Assembly: GCF_008831285.2 (NCBI RefSeq)
Contig: NC_045146.1
Span: 15,867,149 to 15,931,148 of the forward strand
Direction of reading: 5' to 3'
Source: Nymphaea colorata
Lineage: Eukaryota; Streptophyta; Magnoliopsida; Nymphaeales; Nymphaeaceae
Length of the DNA: 64,000 bases
Both the position numbers and the translations under genes were made by a program. The notes under the pieces were generated by a model. That model was not told the DNA's origin. It did no database searches and saw nothing but the letters and a program-made list of their open reading frames with translations. The first letter of the stretch is position 1; every line of letters begins with the position of its first letter. Positions 1 to 12,355 of this stretch are shown piece after piece.

Positions 1-194
1 ATTTGATTTTTTTACTATCACAAATTTGATTGTATAAGAGCTGTAAATTTTTTATTATTAAAAAACATAGCTAAAGCAAAACAAATGACTAACTTAATAC
101 TTAATACATGTTCTCATCAGCTCCATGAGGTTAGATTACAAAAATTTTCCATGGGGCTAGTTTTTACTCTTTACCACAGTGGTTTGGTATTCAC

Positions 195-197
<3 letters not shown>

Positions 198-229
<32 letters not shown>
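198..229. repeat. (TA)n microsatellite
   Basis: About 16 uninterrupted TA dinucleotides. Likely length-polymorphic; no function is visible. Confidence 0.95.
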
Positions 230-231
<2 letters not shown>

Positions 232-3200
232 CGCTGGATCGGGTTTCAAACCGAACTCTGTCCGACCCGTTAGACCCGTGTCGTTTGTGGCGTCCAAACC
301 GTACCGGTCAAACCGGCAACCTCCTGGCTTTTCCCACCCAAACTGATGGAGAGCGTGGCCTCGGGGACAAGGGCTTTTCCCCTGACGTTAAACAACTCGA
401 AACAAAGTTTTTCGGAAGAGAAAAATTTCGTTCAGGGGCTTTCCTTTTGCTGATAATCTGAAATTGGGGCCTGTATTTTCAAATTTTCTGTCGTCGCCCA
501 CTTTTTTTATTTTCTTGAAAATTGCTAAACTGGCGCATCAAGCCAACATCACCGCCTGGGCAAACGGTGATGCCCTATGTAGAAACTCTATTATTAAAAG
601 TTATTGGCCCATCTGCTCATGAACCATGCATTTAAAAAGCGAGCGACCCCACGCAAGTGGCTGAGTAGTATTTTTGCTATTTGAAAAAGTTTCTTTGTAC
701 CTTGGTCATTTGGGGGTCATTTGGTAGCAATGCTATCGAGTGAGTGTCTAATGAATCTGCTTCAAATATTTACCGATACCACATCCTGAACGTCAGTACA
801 AATGCGCTTTCATCGACAGCTTCCTTTCCACGCGTCGATGAATACCAAGTAACTCATTGAGATTCACAACACACTCTTTGGCTCATCTTTTGGCCTCCAC
901 CAAGCAAAAGACATGCAGACACCAGGTATCGAGCCTTGTATATGTAATTAATATTTTTAACCTCAATAACTGATTTCAAATACTAGAGCAAATTAATTTG
1001 CAGATGCATTCGAGCATGTATATATAACTATAAGCCAAGGGATGGATGTACTAGTTGATTTGTAACTCATGGATGTATTTGGAAAAGAGAAAACAAAAAT
1101 GCAATCATGCCCTCTTTAATTAATTGCCATGATCACATGCTAAATGATTCTTTAAGCATATTTTCTTGGCTAGCGATGGACTTAGATGACCTAAGACCAA
1201 TGACTCGAGTTAAGATGTAGTAAGCTTAATCATGACTTAAACCTTCCAATTAAGGGTAAGGACAAGTGTCAATCATCGCGAAATCAAGTATGAACAAATT
1301 GCAGAAAACAGGACGGTGTTCACTTATTTATTCTTTTGTTCATTGTAGCGAGTGACAGAGTTCTTGTGACTTTTGATCGTAGGAGCATTTCTTTTTTGCT
1401 TTCAAGAAACATGGTGGTCATCTTTGATGCAATAAATTAATCAGAAGTTGCAGTTTTCTCTTTTCATCTTGGTAGGATCAACAGCTCTTGGTTGCCCAAG
1501 AGGCATTCATATACCTAAAGGTGCTCTTGTCGGGGGGTGTTTCACTAGGCTTTATTTAGTTGAAGCCCTAAGCGACAAAAAATAGAAAGTCACATCAGCA
1601 ATTTGCTCTGCCTTGCTATGATATGCTTACAAAATAAATTATGATCAATGCAAGATTACTTTATTCACAATATGGGCTAAAAGGTGAAAATTTTTCATTG
1701 GGAAGAAAGTGACAAGGGGAATGGAAATTTCAACGAGAACCTTTTAGACACGTCTTCAGCAATTTGATTTTAAAGTGGCAAAAGATGAGAACCAAAGGAG
1801 AAAGAAGGATACACCTTGGCTATCAAATGAAACGAATTTCATCATACAATTCCATGTGTTTGCTTTAGGGAGGGGCAGGCAAGTCATACAATTTCATCAT
1901 ACAATTCCATATACAAAAAAAATTAAAATTATATGTTTTCCTCACAAAATTTTTAAACTATAATTCGACCTCTGCAACCAAAACTTCCTAGTTCCGCCTC
2001 TGGCTCTCTGGCATGGTCACATTGATAAATTTTGTTGACTATATAAAGACATCAATATCAAGAAATCTGTTTTTATAATTAATACTATCTATCCACGCTC
2101 AAATTTATGAACAGATTTTACTGTAAATTAACGTTTAGTCTTTCTTTCATTTGGTTATTGGTTCTAACAGCACGCCCTCTTTAAATTAAGGAGGGATAAA
2201 AAAAGAATAATCAACTTGCAAGCATGAAGATATCAATATTGAGCAATACTTATAATTGGTTGGTAGTGCAAGCCAAAATGTTAGTCTAATGAAAAATTAT
2301 CATTAATCTCTAATATAAGCCAAAAGAAAAAAATGTCTAAGAACTTGCTATATGACACATACCAAGAAAATTGAAGCACTAGCTTGTAACAGATCTGAAG
2401 ATTACTATTCTAGTACCATATGAATGATAAGAAAGCATGACTATATGTTTTCTTATTTTTTGGCGGTAATGTCCCGCTTATCGTCCCTGGTGGGTTGGTG
2501 AAAGTCCGGCCATTAGTTTACTTATCAAAATAAGAGAAAAGTATTAAGAAAATAAGTAGACAAACCTCAGTGTCATAAAAAGTCCGACTCTCAATCGAAC
2601 CGGCCAGCAATCGATATATCCATTTACTGACTTCGTCGATTCAGAATCAGTTAAATTAGCTGTACTGAACAGGAAAAAAAATACATTACTATATTTTACA
2701 AAAATAAGTAAAAGTGGAAAAATTAAGAAAGAAAAACCTTAGAAACTTTTAGAAAAAATTTAAAATATTAACAGTGCATGGCATGTGGCACTCTTGCATA
2801 TCAACCAATGAACCGACATAGTTTGGCAACTATTGGATTCAAATCGGTCGATCGAGGCTGATTTTCATAACAATACTGGTGCATCTACTCAAAGTGCATA
2901 TTAAAGGATGAAGTGGTGACTTCTTCGGGTATATGATATATAATTGTTTCATGCATCTATTTTAAATATTAGAACAAATTCATGAGACAATGTATTATAG
3001 TATCTCATGAATTGTGCGTTTTTGAAACAGTAATATACTCTTACTGTTGCCAAACATCTCCCTTAGAAGCGAAAAGGCACTATCGTAGGTCGCATCGAAT
3101 ATGACCATGTCTCCATGCCCAGGTATATATGGTTACCTTCTCTAGGGAAGTCTAAAAATATACCTAGATTTTTCAACCTTATAGAGGGTCATCTGCTTTC

Positions 3201-3557
3201 CGTTGCTTTTCCATTATATTGATATAAAGTTAGGAACTATGGGGTACGAGAGCGCGTAGTTCATGTATTCGGGAATAACTTGCTCCCAACATGTAAAAGT
3301 TGTGTCGCAATTGGGAGAGAGATTAATTATTTTACTTAAATTAGGTTTTTTTTTTTTCTCTTGCATCAATGCCGAACATATGCAAGCATCATTACTTATA
3401 GTTAAAAAAGCCGTATAGAATTGTTAACTGCATGAATTTGATCTATTCAATATTTCTAGATTATATATACTCATAGATAAGCATGTACTTGGTGTATTAA
3501 CTGTTTCCAAAGAATGCATGTGCTGTTCATGATCTTCACAAAATCAGATTTGACTCT

Positions 3558-3575
3558 CCCTCTCTCTCTCTCTCT
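3558..3575. repeat. (CT)n microsatellite
   Basis: Short uninterrupted CT run in intergenic DNA. Confidence 0.9.
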
Positions 3576-3800
3576 ACCTTGTAATACTTGTCACAATCAT
3601 TTGGATACACATACAACTCAGTACAAATATTGAACTTTCCTTCTTTTGCCTAGTCAATTAGGAAAATGAGATTTCCATACGTACCAACTCTTCAATCACG
3701 TTTGTGGATGTACAAATGTTAATATTATAGAACTTCAAAAGATAAAAAATTGCAACTCTCGATAAAAATTAGCTTCTGCCACACACATGTGCGCGTGCAG

Positions 3801-3817
3801 GCACACACACACACACA
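3801..3817. repeat. (CA)n microsatellite
   Basis: About eight CA dinucleotides, preceded by a short mixed CA/GT purine-pyrimidine stretch from about 3,780. Confidence 0.85.
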
Positions 3818-4629
3818 GATACATATTCTTTGGTTCAAGTTCATTGGTAGCAAGAAAACCATGGAACTGAAAGTTCAGTAGGTACTCCTTTTAAAAAAAA
3901 GATTATATGATATGATTGGAGCTCATTCACTCTTGCAAACCTTTAAATTTCATGCACCCTTATTGAATCATACTTTATCATTTTTTTTCATTCTGCCGAC
4001 TACCATTACAATGTATTGAGTTTGAAAATGTATTTCCTTATAAAACATACCAAAACTGGTTATCGCCAGATCTAGCAATCAAATCCGTTCTTCCAGACTA
4101 TTTCATTTCATTTCGATGAGCCCATTCTTACTATCAAAAGCGTCTTTTTTTCATGTGGATACAACTTTATGCTAGAAATGAGGGGAATCGACTGTGCTTG
4201 AATAGTGGAATATTGTAACATTCGTATGCATGCACACTACTTTATGAAAGATTCTTTGCTCCCCATGGAAAGTTCCTTTCTATTCTCTTTCAGTTGGCTG
4301 AATTGCAGGTGCCGTGAGAGGCGAGGCCCTGGTTTAAGCACAAAACACTTACCTATATCAAGGAAAAGAAATGTCGAAGAAGGAGGAGCGGAAGCAGGTA
4401 AAAATGTCGAAGAGGCAACGGCGGAGGCAGGTGTGGGCAATTGCCCCATATAGACCCCAAAAAACCTCTATTTATATTGATATTTTTGAGCAATTTTTAT
4501 CATTTACATGTTGACACCCCTTAAAAGTTTTAAATTTTATACCTAGGCCACCGTTTTGAAAGTATCATGTGACCAGCAATAGTTAGGAACCATTCTCAAG
4601 CAGTTGCATGTGGAACAGACCAACAAACT

Positions 4630-4805
4630 GAAACTAGAGTGGAAAAAGAGGAAGGCGGTGACACCTCCTTCAACTGCCAGAGAAACCGGAAGAGAATGCT
4701 TGCTCTGCTCCAAAGATTGAAGAAGAAGGCGATGACCACCTCCTTAAATTGGCAAAGAATGAAGAAGGCGGTGGCCACCTACTTAAACCGGACAAAGGAG
4801 AGTAT
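4630..4805. repeat. imperfect minisatellite, about 50-60 bp period
   Basis: The phrase GAAGAAGGCG(G/A)TG followed by a CCACCT(C/A)CTT-like segment occurs three times, near 4,650, 4,725 and 4,765. The copies differ by several substitutions and spacing changes, so this is an old duplication. Both strands stay open across it, which is what a purine-rich repeat gives by chance. I see no reason to call it coding. Confidence 0.5.
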
Positions 4806-4814
4806 GGGCAGGGG

Positions 4815-5170
4815 TAGGGATGTGAATATAATATTTTAATTGAATTGGATATCCAATCGAACCCATTGAAAAAATCGAATATAGAAAAAAAAATTAATAT
4901 TCGATTAAGAAATCCGAGTATTCGGATTTACTAAATGGCATCCAATCAGATTCAGATTCGGATCGAGTTTATTTTTAGGCAAATATCTTGTACCTAATGC
5001 TATTAAATTTTGAAAATTAGTAAAATCTAGTTTAAAATTCTGGATTCAGATATAAATATAAGAATCAGATTTGGATTGAATTTGGATTGTAAAATCGGAT
5101 TTTAGATTCAGATATGAGTTTTCTTTATTCAAATTTGAATATCAATTCGAATCACAACATGTGAAATATC
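4815..5170. repeat. dispersed repeat, copy 1
   Basis: This begins around a GGGATGT...GGATATCCAA block, continues through an A-rich tract, and includes a GGCATCCAATC segment followed by many variants of 'TTCAGAT/CGGAT'. The same blocks in the same order recur at about 41,245-41,620. The two copies are clearly related but diverged. No coding capacity or clean terminal repeats are visible, so the element class is unknown. Confidence 0.5.
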
Positions 5171-5884
5171 TGAAAAGATGATTAAGGATATATCCAATCT
5201 AAATCTTTGATTAAAATACCCTTAATTTACATATTAGAAAATTAAATTTATGTAAAAACAAAATTGAAAATGAAAAAAAAAGTAAAAAAATTATGAAAGA
5301 ATGTTTTTTTAATAAATTACTAAAATGTCCTTCTCTCGTTTACTGTCAGCACACGTAACTTTCTATCAAAAGTCCGACCTCAAGAGGCCCGACTTACATC
5401 TGCTAATAAAAATATGTATTTTGTGTCGTGGGGAAGGATTTTTTACCCATGGGTCACGATAAAACTCAAAACACGGGCATCGATCGCGTTCATCTTGTTT
5501 GTGCTCGTACGATCATCATGTTAAGGAAATGCAAAGTGTCGTCCCGATACGGTGCGATCGAATAAATTCCAAGTGTGAATTATGTAAAGCTGGCCGAAAG
5601 CTATTCTGCTAATATCAAGCAACCACGATCATATACACGAAATAACATTGCAGTAAAATAAAATATGGACGCATATGTTGGTCGAGCGAGAAGTTCTTAG
5701 ACGTGGCAATGACTTCATATCATCTTCAATCACCTAATAGTTTGACAGCAAGATATTATGTTTTGTGGCATATTTTTGATGCGTTTGATTCACTGCCAAA
5801 AAGCTGAACCACTAAAACTAGGCATGTTCTTTGGCGACAATTAATTACTCAATTACGCTTTGATATTCATAAAAATTCAGAAAG

Positions 5885-5928
5885 TTTATTGTTTGAATCG
5901 GAGAAAGTTTATTGTTTGAATCGGAATT
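5885..5928. repeat. short tandem duplication
   Basis: AAAGTTTATTGTTTGAATCGG occurs twice in direct succession, with a period of about 22 bp. It is a simple local duplication. Confidence 0.8.
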
Positions 5929-8900
5929 TTGTGTAAGTTTGAAAACCATGAAAGTGCGTTCAAACAAGTGAAAATCATGTCCTGGTCTTGGAATTTATTT
6001 GCGGAATCATATGAACTCTACTTTGTTTACCACAGACCATTTGATTTCGACAACTACCAACTGCGTAAAATGTTGAATTGCTGATAGGATTGCTCGGTTG
6101 TTGGGCAGATGGATTGACTACAAGTCCGATCATGTGTGATCCAGAGTTTGAATTGAACTTCACAAACTAGATCCAAATCCAGGCCAGATCTAAGGTTGTA
6201 CTGAATCCAGTAAAGTTAGAATAACATCAAAGTAGTTTCACCTGTAATAAACTATAAATCATCATTAGATCAGTAAAACACATATTTCTCCATGCACAAC
6301 AACTTGCTGAGACATCTATCAGGTGGCGTTTTAGGGATCAAAAGAGAGAGTGTATTGATAAACCTGAGAGATCTAAACCAGGTGCTCCATTGCTTCACTT
6401 AAAAGACACACATCTTATTGACAAAGTTACCTATTTTTGTGGCATTATATATTAACACTCGGTCTAATTTGTGAGAGAGGAAAGCCAATCCTTTTCCCAT
6501 GTCCTGAGGGTCATGGGTTACTAAGGACCTCGGTGGACATAAGGTACATTCTTTAACTCGAGTGTCGTACATGTTACCATTTATAGAGGAGTTAGCGTCC
6601 ACATGAACCAAACTAACGATCGAGCTTTCACCTGTCCGTCGGCCCAACCAGCTATGCTACACCCCTCAAGGCTAGCAAATATAGTACTGAATGTGGTGTA
6701 CATGCTATTTTTGAACCCACAACAGCCTTTGGTTATGTTTTTATCCAGACTAGCTATGTCATATGACAACTAATATATCTCACTATTGTTTCAATTTTTG
6801 AATCCCTTCAGTAATATAGGAGTGTAGGGAAAACACAATATATAGATAAATTGCAACAACAAAAATATAAGAGAACAATTGTAACACCTCATAAGTTTAG
6901 TCTCGTATTGAAGATTGTGAGGGAGCTTCAAGGGCTTACTTATAAAGGAGGTCATTAATGAGATGATTGTCTTGGTTTCTATCCTTTTTGAGGCTGGAGC
7001 TGAAACTGCTAGGGGGATTGGGATCCTCCGAACTAGGGGCCCAAGCCTAGGAGTGGATTGAGTTGTTACAACAACATGATAGAATGACGGCAAATGTTCT
7101 TTCACAGGGAGAAAGCACACCCTCTCATATCATTTCAAGTTCATCCGTAATTTAGAAGCAATTAACAGCACATCCACTGTTCTTTTATTGTAAATGATAA
7201 ATCCAGTTCTATCAATTGCATCTTTAGGGATATTCATAGTTTAGTGTGTTACATGAACTAGTGCAAGAGACAGCTTACCAGAGTTGTCTACCTATTAGAC
7301 AATGAGTTTCTAGATGTAGATTGATTTCTTCTAGTTGACTTTATTGAAAGAAAGGTAATTCTAATCAATTGAAAATTTTAGTTTGCCTCAACAACCGGTT
7401 CGAAAAAATTGAGTACATGGGCAGATGCATGTGAGAATATAAAACTCCAAGCCGGCGGTGGATTCATTGGTCGAGTTGTAAGTTGGGATTATGACTGAAA
7501 GAAGAAAAATGAATAAAATAAAGCCATGTCTCTTTAATTTATTGCCAGGATCGCATGACAAATGAGTCTTCAAGCATCTTGTTAGCAAACATAAAATGCC
7601 GACCTTTTGATCGAGATGAACGAATTAAGAACAGCGAGTTAAGTTAAAATCTGATTATAAGAGTAATTCTTACGGGTGCTTCTCAATTAAGGGTAAGATT
7701 AACTATCAATCATTGAGAAATCAAGTTTAACAAATTGCAAGAGGAATATGATGTTTGCTTAATTTATTATTTTGCCGCCTTTTTATTGTATAATTTTTCT
7801 TCTTCCAGAATAATTGTTGCTCATTTTAATTTGCAGATTTTACTAGTTTTTCTTGGGTAGTATGAACTGTTCTTGGTTGTTACTAGGAATGAAGCTAGAA
7901 TTTTTAGGAGAAAAAATAGAATTTTTCAAATTTTTTATACAGGCTAAACTAAAACATTTAAATTTTATATATAAATGTTTTATTTTTAAAAAATCTGCAG
8001 GGGGGGCTGCCGCCCCCCGGCCTCCATCCTGGTTGTTGTGCTATTAGCTTGCATATATGTAGTTTGTCTTTTTTACAAAGCTTTGGTTGATTCCGTATGT
8101 TCTAGCTTTTTATGAACAAACATAAACAGCTATATGATCTCCGTCTTGATTGTTTTATGCATATAAAATAAATTGAGAGCAATGGTTTTTTCAACAGAAT
8201 GGGCTTACACGTGATAATTTGATCGTTATGACAATGCGGCATACCGTAGCTGGTTGGAAGAAAGGCAGAACTCTAGTTCAACTTTCATGAGCATTATGAT
8301 CCTGCATCTTGGGCGCACCATCAAAGTTGAAAAGTGCACTGCCAATGCCATCACTGATGCCGATGCGAGCATTCTGACATTGTTCCAAGTAATAGAGATG
8401 AACCGCTTGCTCATAGACATAGAGATTGTTATGACAATAGACATAAACAATTATGTAATTTAATATCTAACCATGTGTCTTTTACATGCCCACTTGTTTG
8501 GTCAGTTATCTTAAGACTATTTAAACATATCTTCAATATTTTGATTTTAAAACGACGAAAGACGAGAACAAAAAGAGAAAAGAAGGATCAACCTTAGTTA
8601 TCAAACAAAATGAATTTCATCCCACAATTTCAATTTCATGTGTTCGTTTTAGCTCTCTTGTGTTGTCAAGGTTGTGTTCTTTTGTAAAAATTTAACATCA
8701 GAGGGTCGGTTACATAAGTGAAGGGCTTTCCAAAACAATCCATCACGATCCAAGAAAAGGGATAACCGCCAAAAAGCAACAACCAAGAAGGCGATCCCGA
8801 AAAATCAGGAGGGAAAAAGCGAGGGAATTTCACACCGTGACCGTGAGTATTCAAGAGTGATCCTACCGCCATCGCCCATCCTGTTGCTCTTAGGGCACGA

Positions 8901-9080
8901 CGCTCTTTCCATTTTTCCTTCGAGCGAGTATTTATGTAATAGGGAAGGGGGAGAAGGGAAGAAGTTTCGTGGGCTTCGTCTTTGCCCACAAATCATCAAT
9001 GCCCTTTCTTCCATTGTGTTCGAGCTTCCTTACAGCGGCAAGGATGTCGAACTGCTGGAGCAATTCTGCAAGATAAGGTA

Positions 9081-9082
<2 letters not shown>

Positions 9083-9126
<44 letters not shown>
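9083..9126. repeat. (TTC)n microsatellite
   Basis: About 14-15 TTC triplets directly after a possible splice donor (AAG|GTAACT at 9,075-9,083). On the + strand the tract would encode polyserine, on the - strand polylysine. Such ORFs are repeat artefacts. Confidence 0.95.
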
Positions 9127-9127
<1 letters not shown>

Positions 9128-9129
9128 TA

Positions 9130-10140
9130 CATACATTATCGTCGCCCTTTTCCTAAGCTATGAATCGGTCTGAAAATTTTTGTTCAAGCAAATTAATTTA
9201 GGGTTTTAGCCTCTGTTTTCTGTCATTCTCTCGTCCCATCACGGAACTTGCCTACAAGAGTGCCTCTTCTTCTTGATATTATTCTTTTTATTGATCCTTC
9301 AGTTTCCTCTATCCTGTTTCTCTTACTAATCATAAGGAACGAAAGAGCAAGTGCAGATTCTACGATCCGGGAGAAAAATAGAAAGAGAAAGGAACACTTC
9401 AAAATGGTTGATAAGGTTTCTTAATTTATTTTGATTAAATTATGTTTGCATTAAGTGAAAAGAGAATAAAAATTGCTATCCTATTTGTACATATGACCAT
9501 GAATCTTCTCTTGAATATTCTCTGTGATTTTGAATATCCCCAAAATGTTAGGTGCTCTTTTATGACTATGGGTTTAATGGAAGAATGTTATGGAGCTTAT
9601 TGAGTGATCATGAAAATGTATGACGTTTGTAACAATATTCGAAACTTGAGTGATTCATTGTTGCTGAAATTTTTTGTTGTATGTTGAAAGGTTTCCTAAG
9701 ACCCTTCATCCAAGGGAAAAACAGGTCTCATAATGCCAATATGAGGACATTTAGCTTCTTCATCCTTTAGTGTTACGTAACCCAACTGGCTGTTATGAAC
9801 TTTGACAGCCTTGTGAAAATTAGCAAACTAAGCCTCTTTGACCCCAACAAATTTTTGTACTTGATCATGCATTCCTACATTAATTGCAAGATGACACCAT
9901 TCAAGTAACCTTGCAAAGGGCGAATCATTCTGATCAATAGAACTTTGGAAAAGCACTTGCTTTAACATTTTCTCCTTGCCAAGATTCAGTTGGTTTCAGA
10001 TGGGAATTAATGAATAAACTCGTAATAGAGTTTCGAATGTATCATGCAACAAAATTTGACATAACTTATTAGTGTTTACTGACTGTTCATGGCAGTACGC
10101 CTTGTGCTATAATATGTACATAATTCCTTATGGTTTTCAG
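9130..10140. other. intergenic or former intronic DNA upstream of the AAA-ATPase remnant
   Basis: No exon is recognised. The sequence is T-rich and ends in a good splice acceptor (ATGGTTTTCAG at 10,130-10,140) leading into the first recognised remnant exon. It may be the decayed intron of the former gene. Confidence 0.5.
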
Positions 10141-10720
10141 GGGTCCATCCTATGGTACTAAGGGCCAAAGTTCTGCTTGCTTTTGAAGAAAATGGATCCT
10201 CTAAGGTCGGTGGTAGATTTGATAAACCAGTTTTGGAGGGAAATGACCTTGGTGGTCTATGTGAGCAAAATCATGGTTTTTTTTGCACTGGTTTGTTCTT
10301 TTTCAATGAGTGGCTTTATTCAGGCTCATTTGATCTCTCTCTCTCTCTCTCTCTCTCTCCCCCCCCCCCCCTCTATTCTGATGACTATTTCGTTTTGTAT
10401 TGCAGCTGACTACTTGCATTTAGAAAGTTCTTCCGGTGAGAAAATTGACAAGATTGCTATCAACGCAATGTTTGAGGTACCCTTTGTTGTCCCTTGAGTT
10501 GCTTATACACATATACATACTTGTATGCCCGCACACACATTTGCATGACATTTTTGCCATCTAAAATGGGTTTTTTTTTATCCTAGCTTGTCTCCAGTGA
10601 GAGTAAAAATGGCCCTCTAATCTTGTTTTTGAAAGATGTCGTGAAATCTCTGGTTGTCAATTCAGATTACTTTCTTTAAGATAAATGTAACAGGCCTAGA
10701 TTATGTGGTGATTGTTAGGT
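10141..10720 (+). pseudogene. fragment of a large plant AAA-type ATPase gene (At1g02890/At4g02480-like family)
   Basis: Three exon remnants read in order. Exon a is 10,141-10,290; after a frameshift near 10,160-10,168 it gives KVLLAFEENGSSKVGGRFDK, then DLGGLCEQNHGFFCT. Exon b is 10,406-10,476 (DYLHLESSSGEKIDK... to MFE). Exon c is from 10,587 (SSESKNGPLILFLKDVVKS). This order and wording match, from memory of the family, the segment that precedes the C-terminal AAA domain in a group of plant proteins of about 1,200 residues. Intron borders between a and b (CTG|GTTTG...GCAG|CTGAC) and between b and c (GAG|GTACC...CTAG|CTTG) are still canonical and keep phase. Damage is the early frameshift and a stop at 10,677-10,679; a trace of the next block (VVI-like) survives near 10,700. 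No Walker A or B motif, and none of the N-terminal part, is visible. I infer a dead 5'- and 3'-truncated copy, or a relic cut off when the satellite beside it arose. Confidence 0.75.
10334..10371. repeat. (CT)n followed by poly(C)
   Basis: About 12 CT dinucleotides followed by 13-14 C. It lies in the 115-bp intron between remnant exons a and b, where it forms part of the pyrimidine-rich stretch before the acceptor. Confidence 0.9.
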
Positions 10721-11254
10721 AGTCAGTATGACAGAATTTTGTCTATATTTTTTTGATGACGCATATTCAAATTGCCAAAATTCCAATGTTTATAATCAAA
10801 CTCTTACTCAAGTATTATTGTTGTCATTGGTACAAGGTAGAAATGTTAGCCTACAGAAATTGAACAAGCATAATAGGTGAAAAAAGGATCTTTATGTGTA
10901 CCATATACATTTATTCTCGTATAGAAACTTAATTTGGCAATTCTTTTGTCTTTTAATTGTTATGATTTCTGCTTCATAGTTGTGTCTTTGCAGTTTATGG
11001 TTTACATGTGTGTTTGTTTCAGATGTACAGTGCCTTGATGTCATCCAATCCAATGTGTTTCCAGTGGTGGGTTTATATACCACCTGTGTCTAAACCCTTT
11101 TCATTGTCAAAAACATCCATTAACATACAAGAAGAAAGGTGCACTATTGCGTCTCTTCTCTTTAACACACTCAGAATAGTGCTGACTTTAATGTTTCCTA
11201 AACCCAATTTGTTACATAATTTTTTCGCTTCATGTGCTACTTTTTTTTTGAACA
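10721..11254. other. spacer between the AAA-ATPase remnant and the satellite array
   Basis: A possible splice acceptor lies at about 11,013-11,022 (TGTTTCAG), and the next 200 bp are open in one frame, but the translation does not match the AAA-ATPase family or any protein I know. I see no other feature. Confidence 0.4.
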
Positions 11255-11424
11255 CCGGTCTAGTCTTAGAGCTATATTCAAATGCAACTATTTTTAGATC
11301 AGAGATGACCACTGATCTAGACCAACAACATGATTTCAGTCCTACAATTTTCAAATCGGATATGGCCACTAATTCAGACCCACAACCAGAATATTGATGG
11401 AGTAAACGTTAATTTGTTGATATA
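11255..11424. repeat. truncated satellite monomer at the left edge of the array
   Basis: From about 11,280 the sequence aligns to the last sub-repeats of the monomer (AACAACATGATTTCAG, CAATTTTCAAATCG, GGCCACTAATTCAGA). After 11,395 it jumps straight to the segment that normally lies about 265 bp further on. This edge copy therefore has an internal deletion and several private substitutions, unlike the near-identical units to its right. That is the usual pattern for the end of a tandem array. Confidence 0.8.
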
Positions 11425-11925
11425 AGAGAAAAGTGTTGGATCAAGTCAATATCAAGGCAGATGGAGATATACGTGAAGTTGCTGCAATGGTGGTGAATAC
11501 GGTCGAGGTGAAAATGCAAATTTTGTGGTGAAGAAGTCTTTGTCGTTGATGAGATGTCGATGAAGTGAAAAAAAGAATGTTTTAAAAAAAATCCGAAGAC
11601 GTCATCAATTACCATTAGAAAAGCCAAACCTTCAAGATTGGTTGAACAAGCTATTCAAGTCTCATTTGTCGAAAACAAAGAGTACATGTTGCTTCATAGA
11701 TCAAGGTAGAAGACTGAGATTGAGAGAGAAAAGAGATTGAGGTAGATGCCATACAAAATTGGAGAAAACTAGAGATTTAATCGAACAGTTTGCATACATG
11801 CTAGCTAGATTTATTGTATCGGCCAACCAGGATTGGACAAAGGGTTGCATATTCACGGGATATCACAACCTCTCCCTTAGATAAGTTCGAAGACCCACAA
11901 ACGTATCCAAATCCAACAACTTCTT

Positions 11926-12355
11926 TTGATCAGATAAGACCACTGATCCAGATGTACAATTACATATAGTTGAATAATCTACGGATGTCGATCCTGTCCC
12001 TCAACCATATTCAAATTCAATAATCTTTAGATCAGATAAGACCACTGATCTAGATTCTAGACCCACGACATGATTTGAATTCAGCAATTTCTCAAATCAT
12101 ACACGGCCATTGATCTAGACCCACAACTAATTATAAATAAAGCAATTTCTACCTTAGATAAGACTGCTGATCCTGATTTATAATCATACGCAAATTCCTT
12201 TGATCAAATCAGACCACTGGTCCAGCCTTACATGGCCCATATACAAATGCAACGATTTTCAGATCAGAGATTACCACTGATCTATACCCCTGACATGATT
12301 TCAGCCCAACAATTTTCAAATCGTATATGACCACTAATTCATATCCACAACCATA
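11926..12355. repeat. short sub-repeats inside the satellite monomer (example from unit 1)
   Basis: Seven variants of a core like GATAAGACCACTGATC(T/C)AGA occur at about 11,928, 12,029, 12,095, 12,150, 12,199, 12,259 and 12,309. Most are followed by CCCA(C/A)(G/A)ACATGATTT and then CAA(C/T)AATTT. Spacing is irregular, mostly 50-66 bp and once about 100 bp. The same block recurs in every A and B monomer (for example about 13,195-13,640 in B). Thus about a third of each monomer is itself an old tandem repeat, nested inside the 1.25-kb monomer, nested inside the 2.5-kb unit. Confidence 0.85.

Larger units (their letters stand above)
1..8800. other. intergenic DNA without a recognisable gene
   Basis: AT-rich sequence with many stops in all frames. 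I find no conserved protein motif and no plausible exon chain. It holds microsatellites at 198-229, 3558-3575 and 3801-3817, a short GAA/GGC-rich minisatellite near 4,630-4,800, a dispersed repeat copy at about 4,815-5,170, and remnants with GC-rich ends around 1,860-2,010 and 7,880-8,040 that look like old transposable-element debris. Short open stretches at 8,254-8,460 and 8,857-9,080 are protein-like in composition but match nothing I recognise. Confidence 0.6.

Noticed and set aside
8932-9173. Polylysine and polyserine ORFs
   Set aside because: Both come from the TTC microsatellite.
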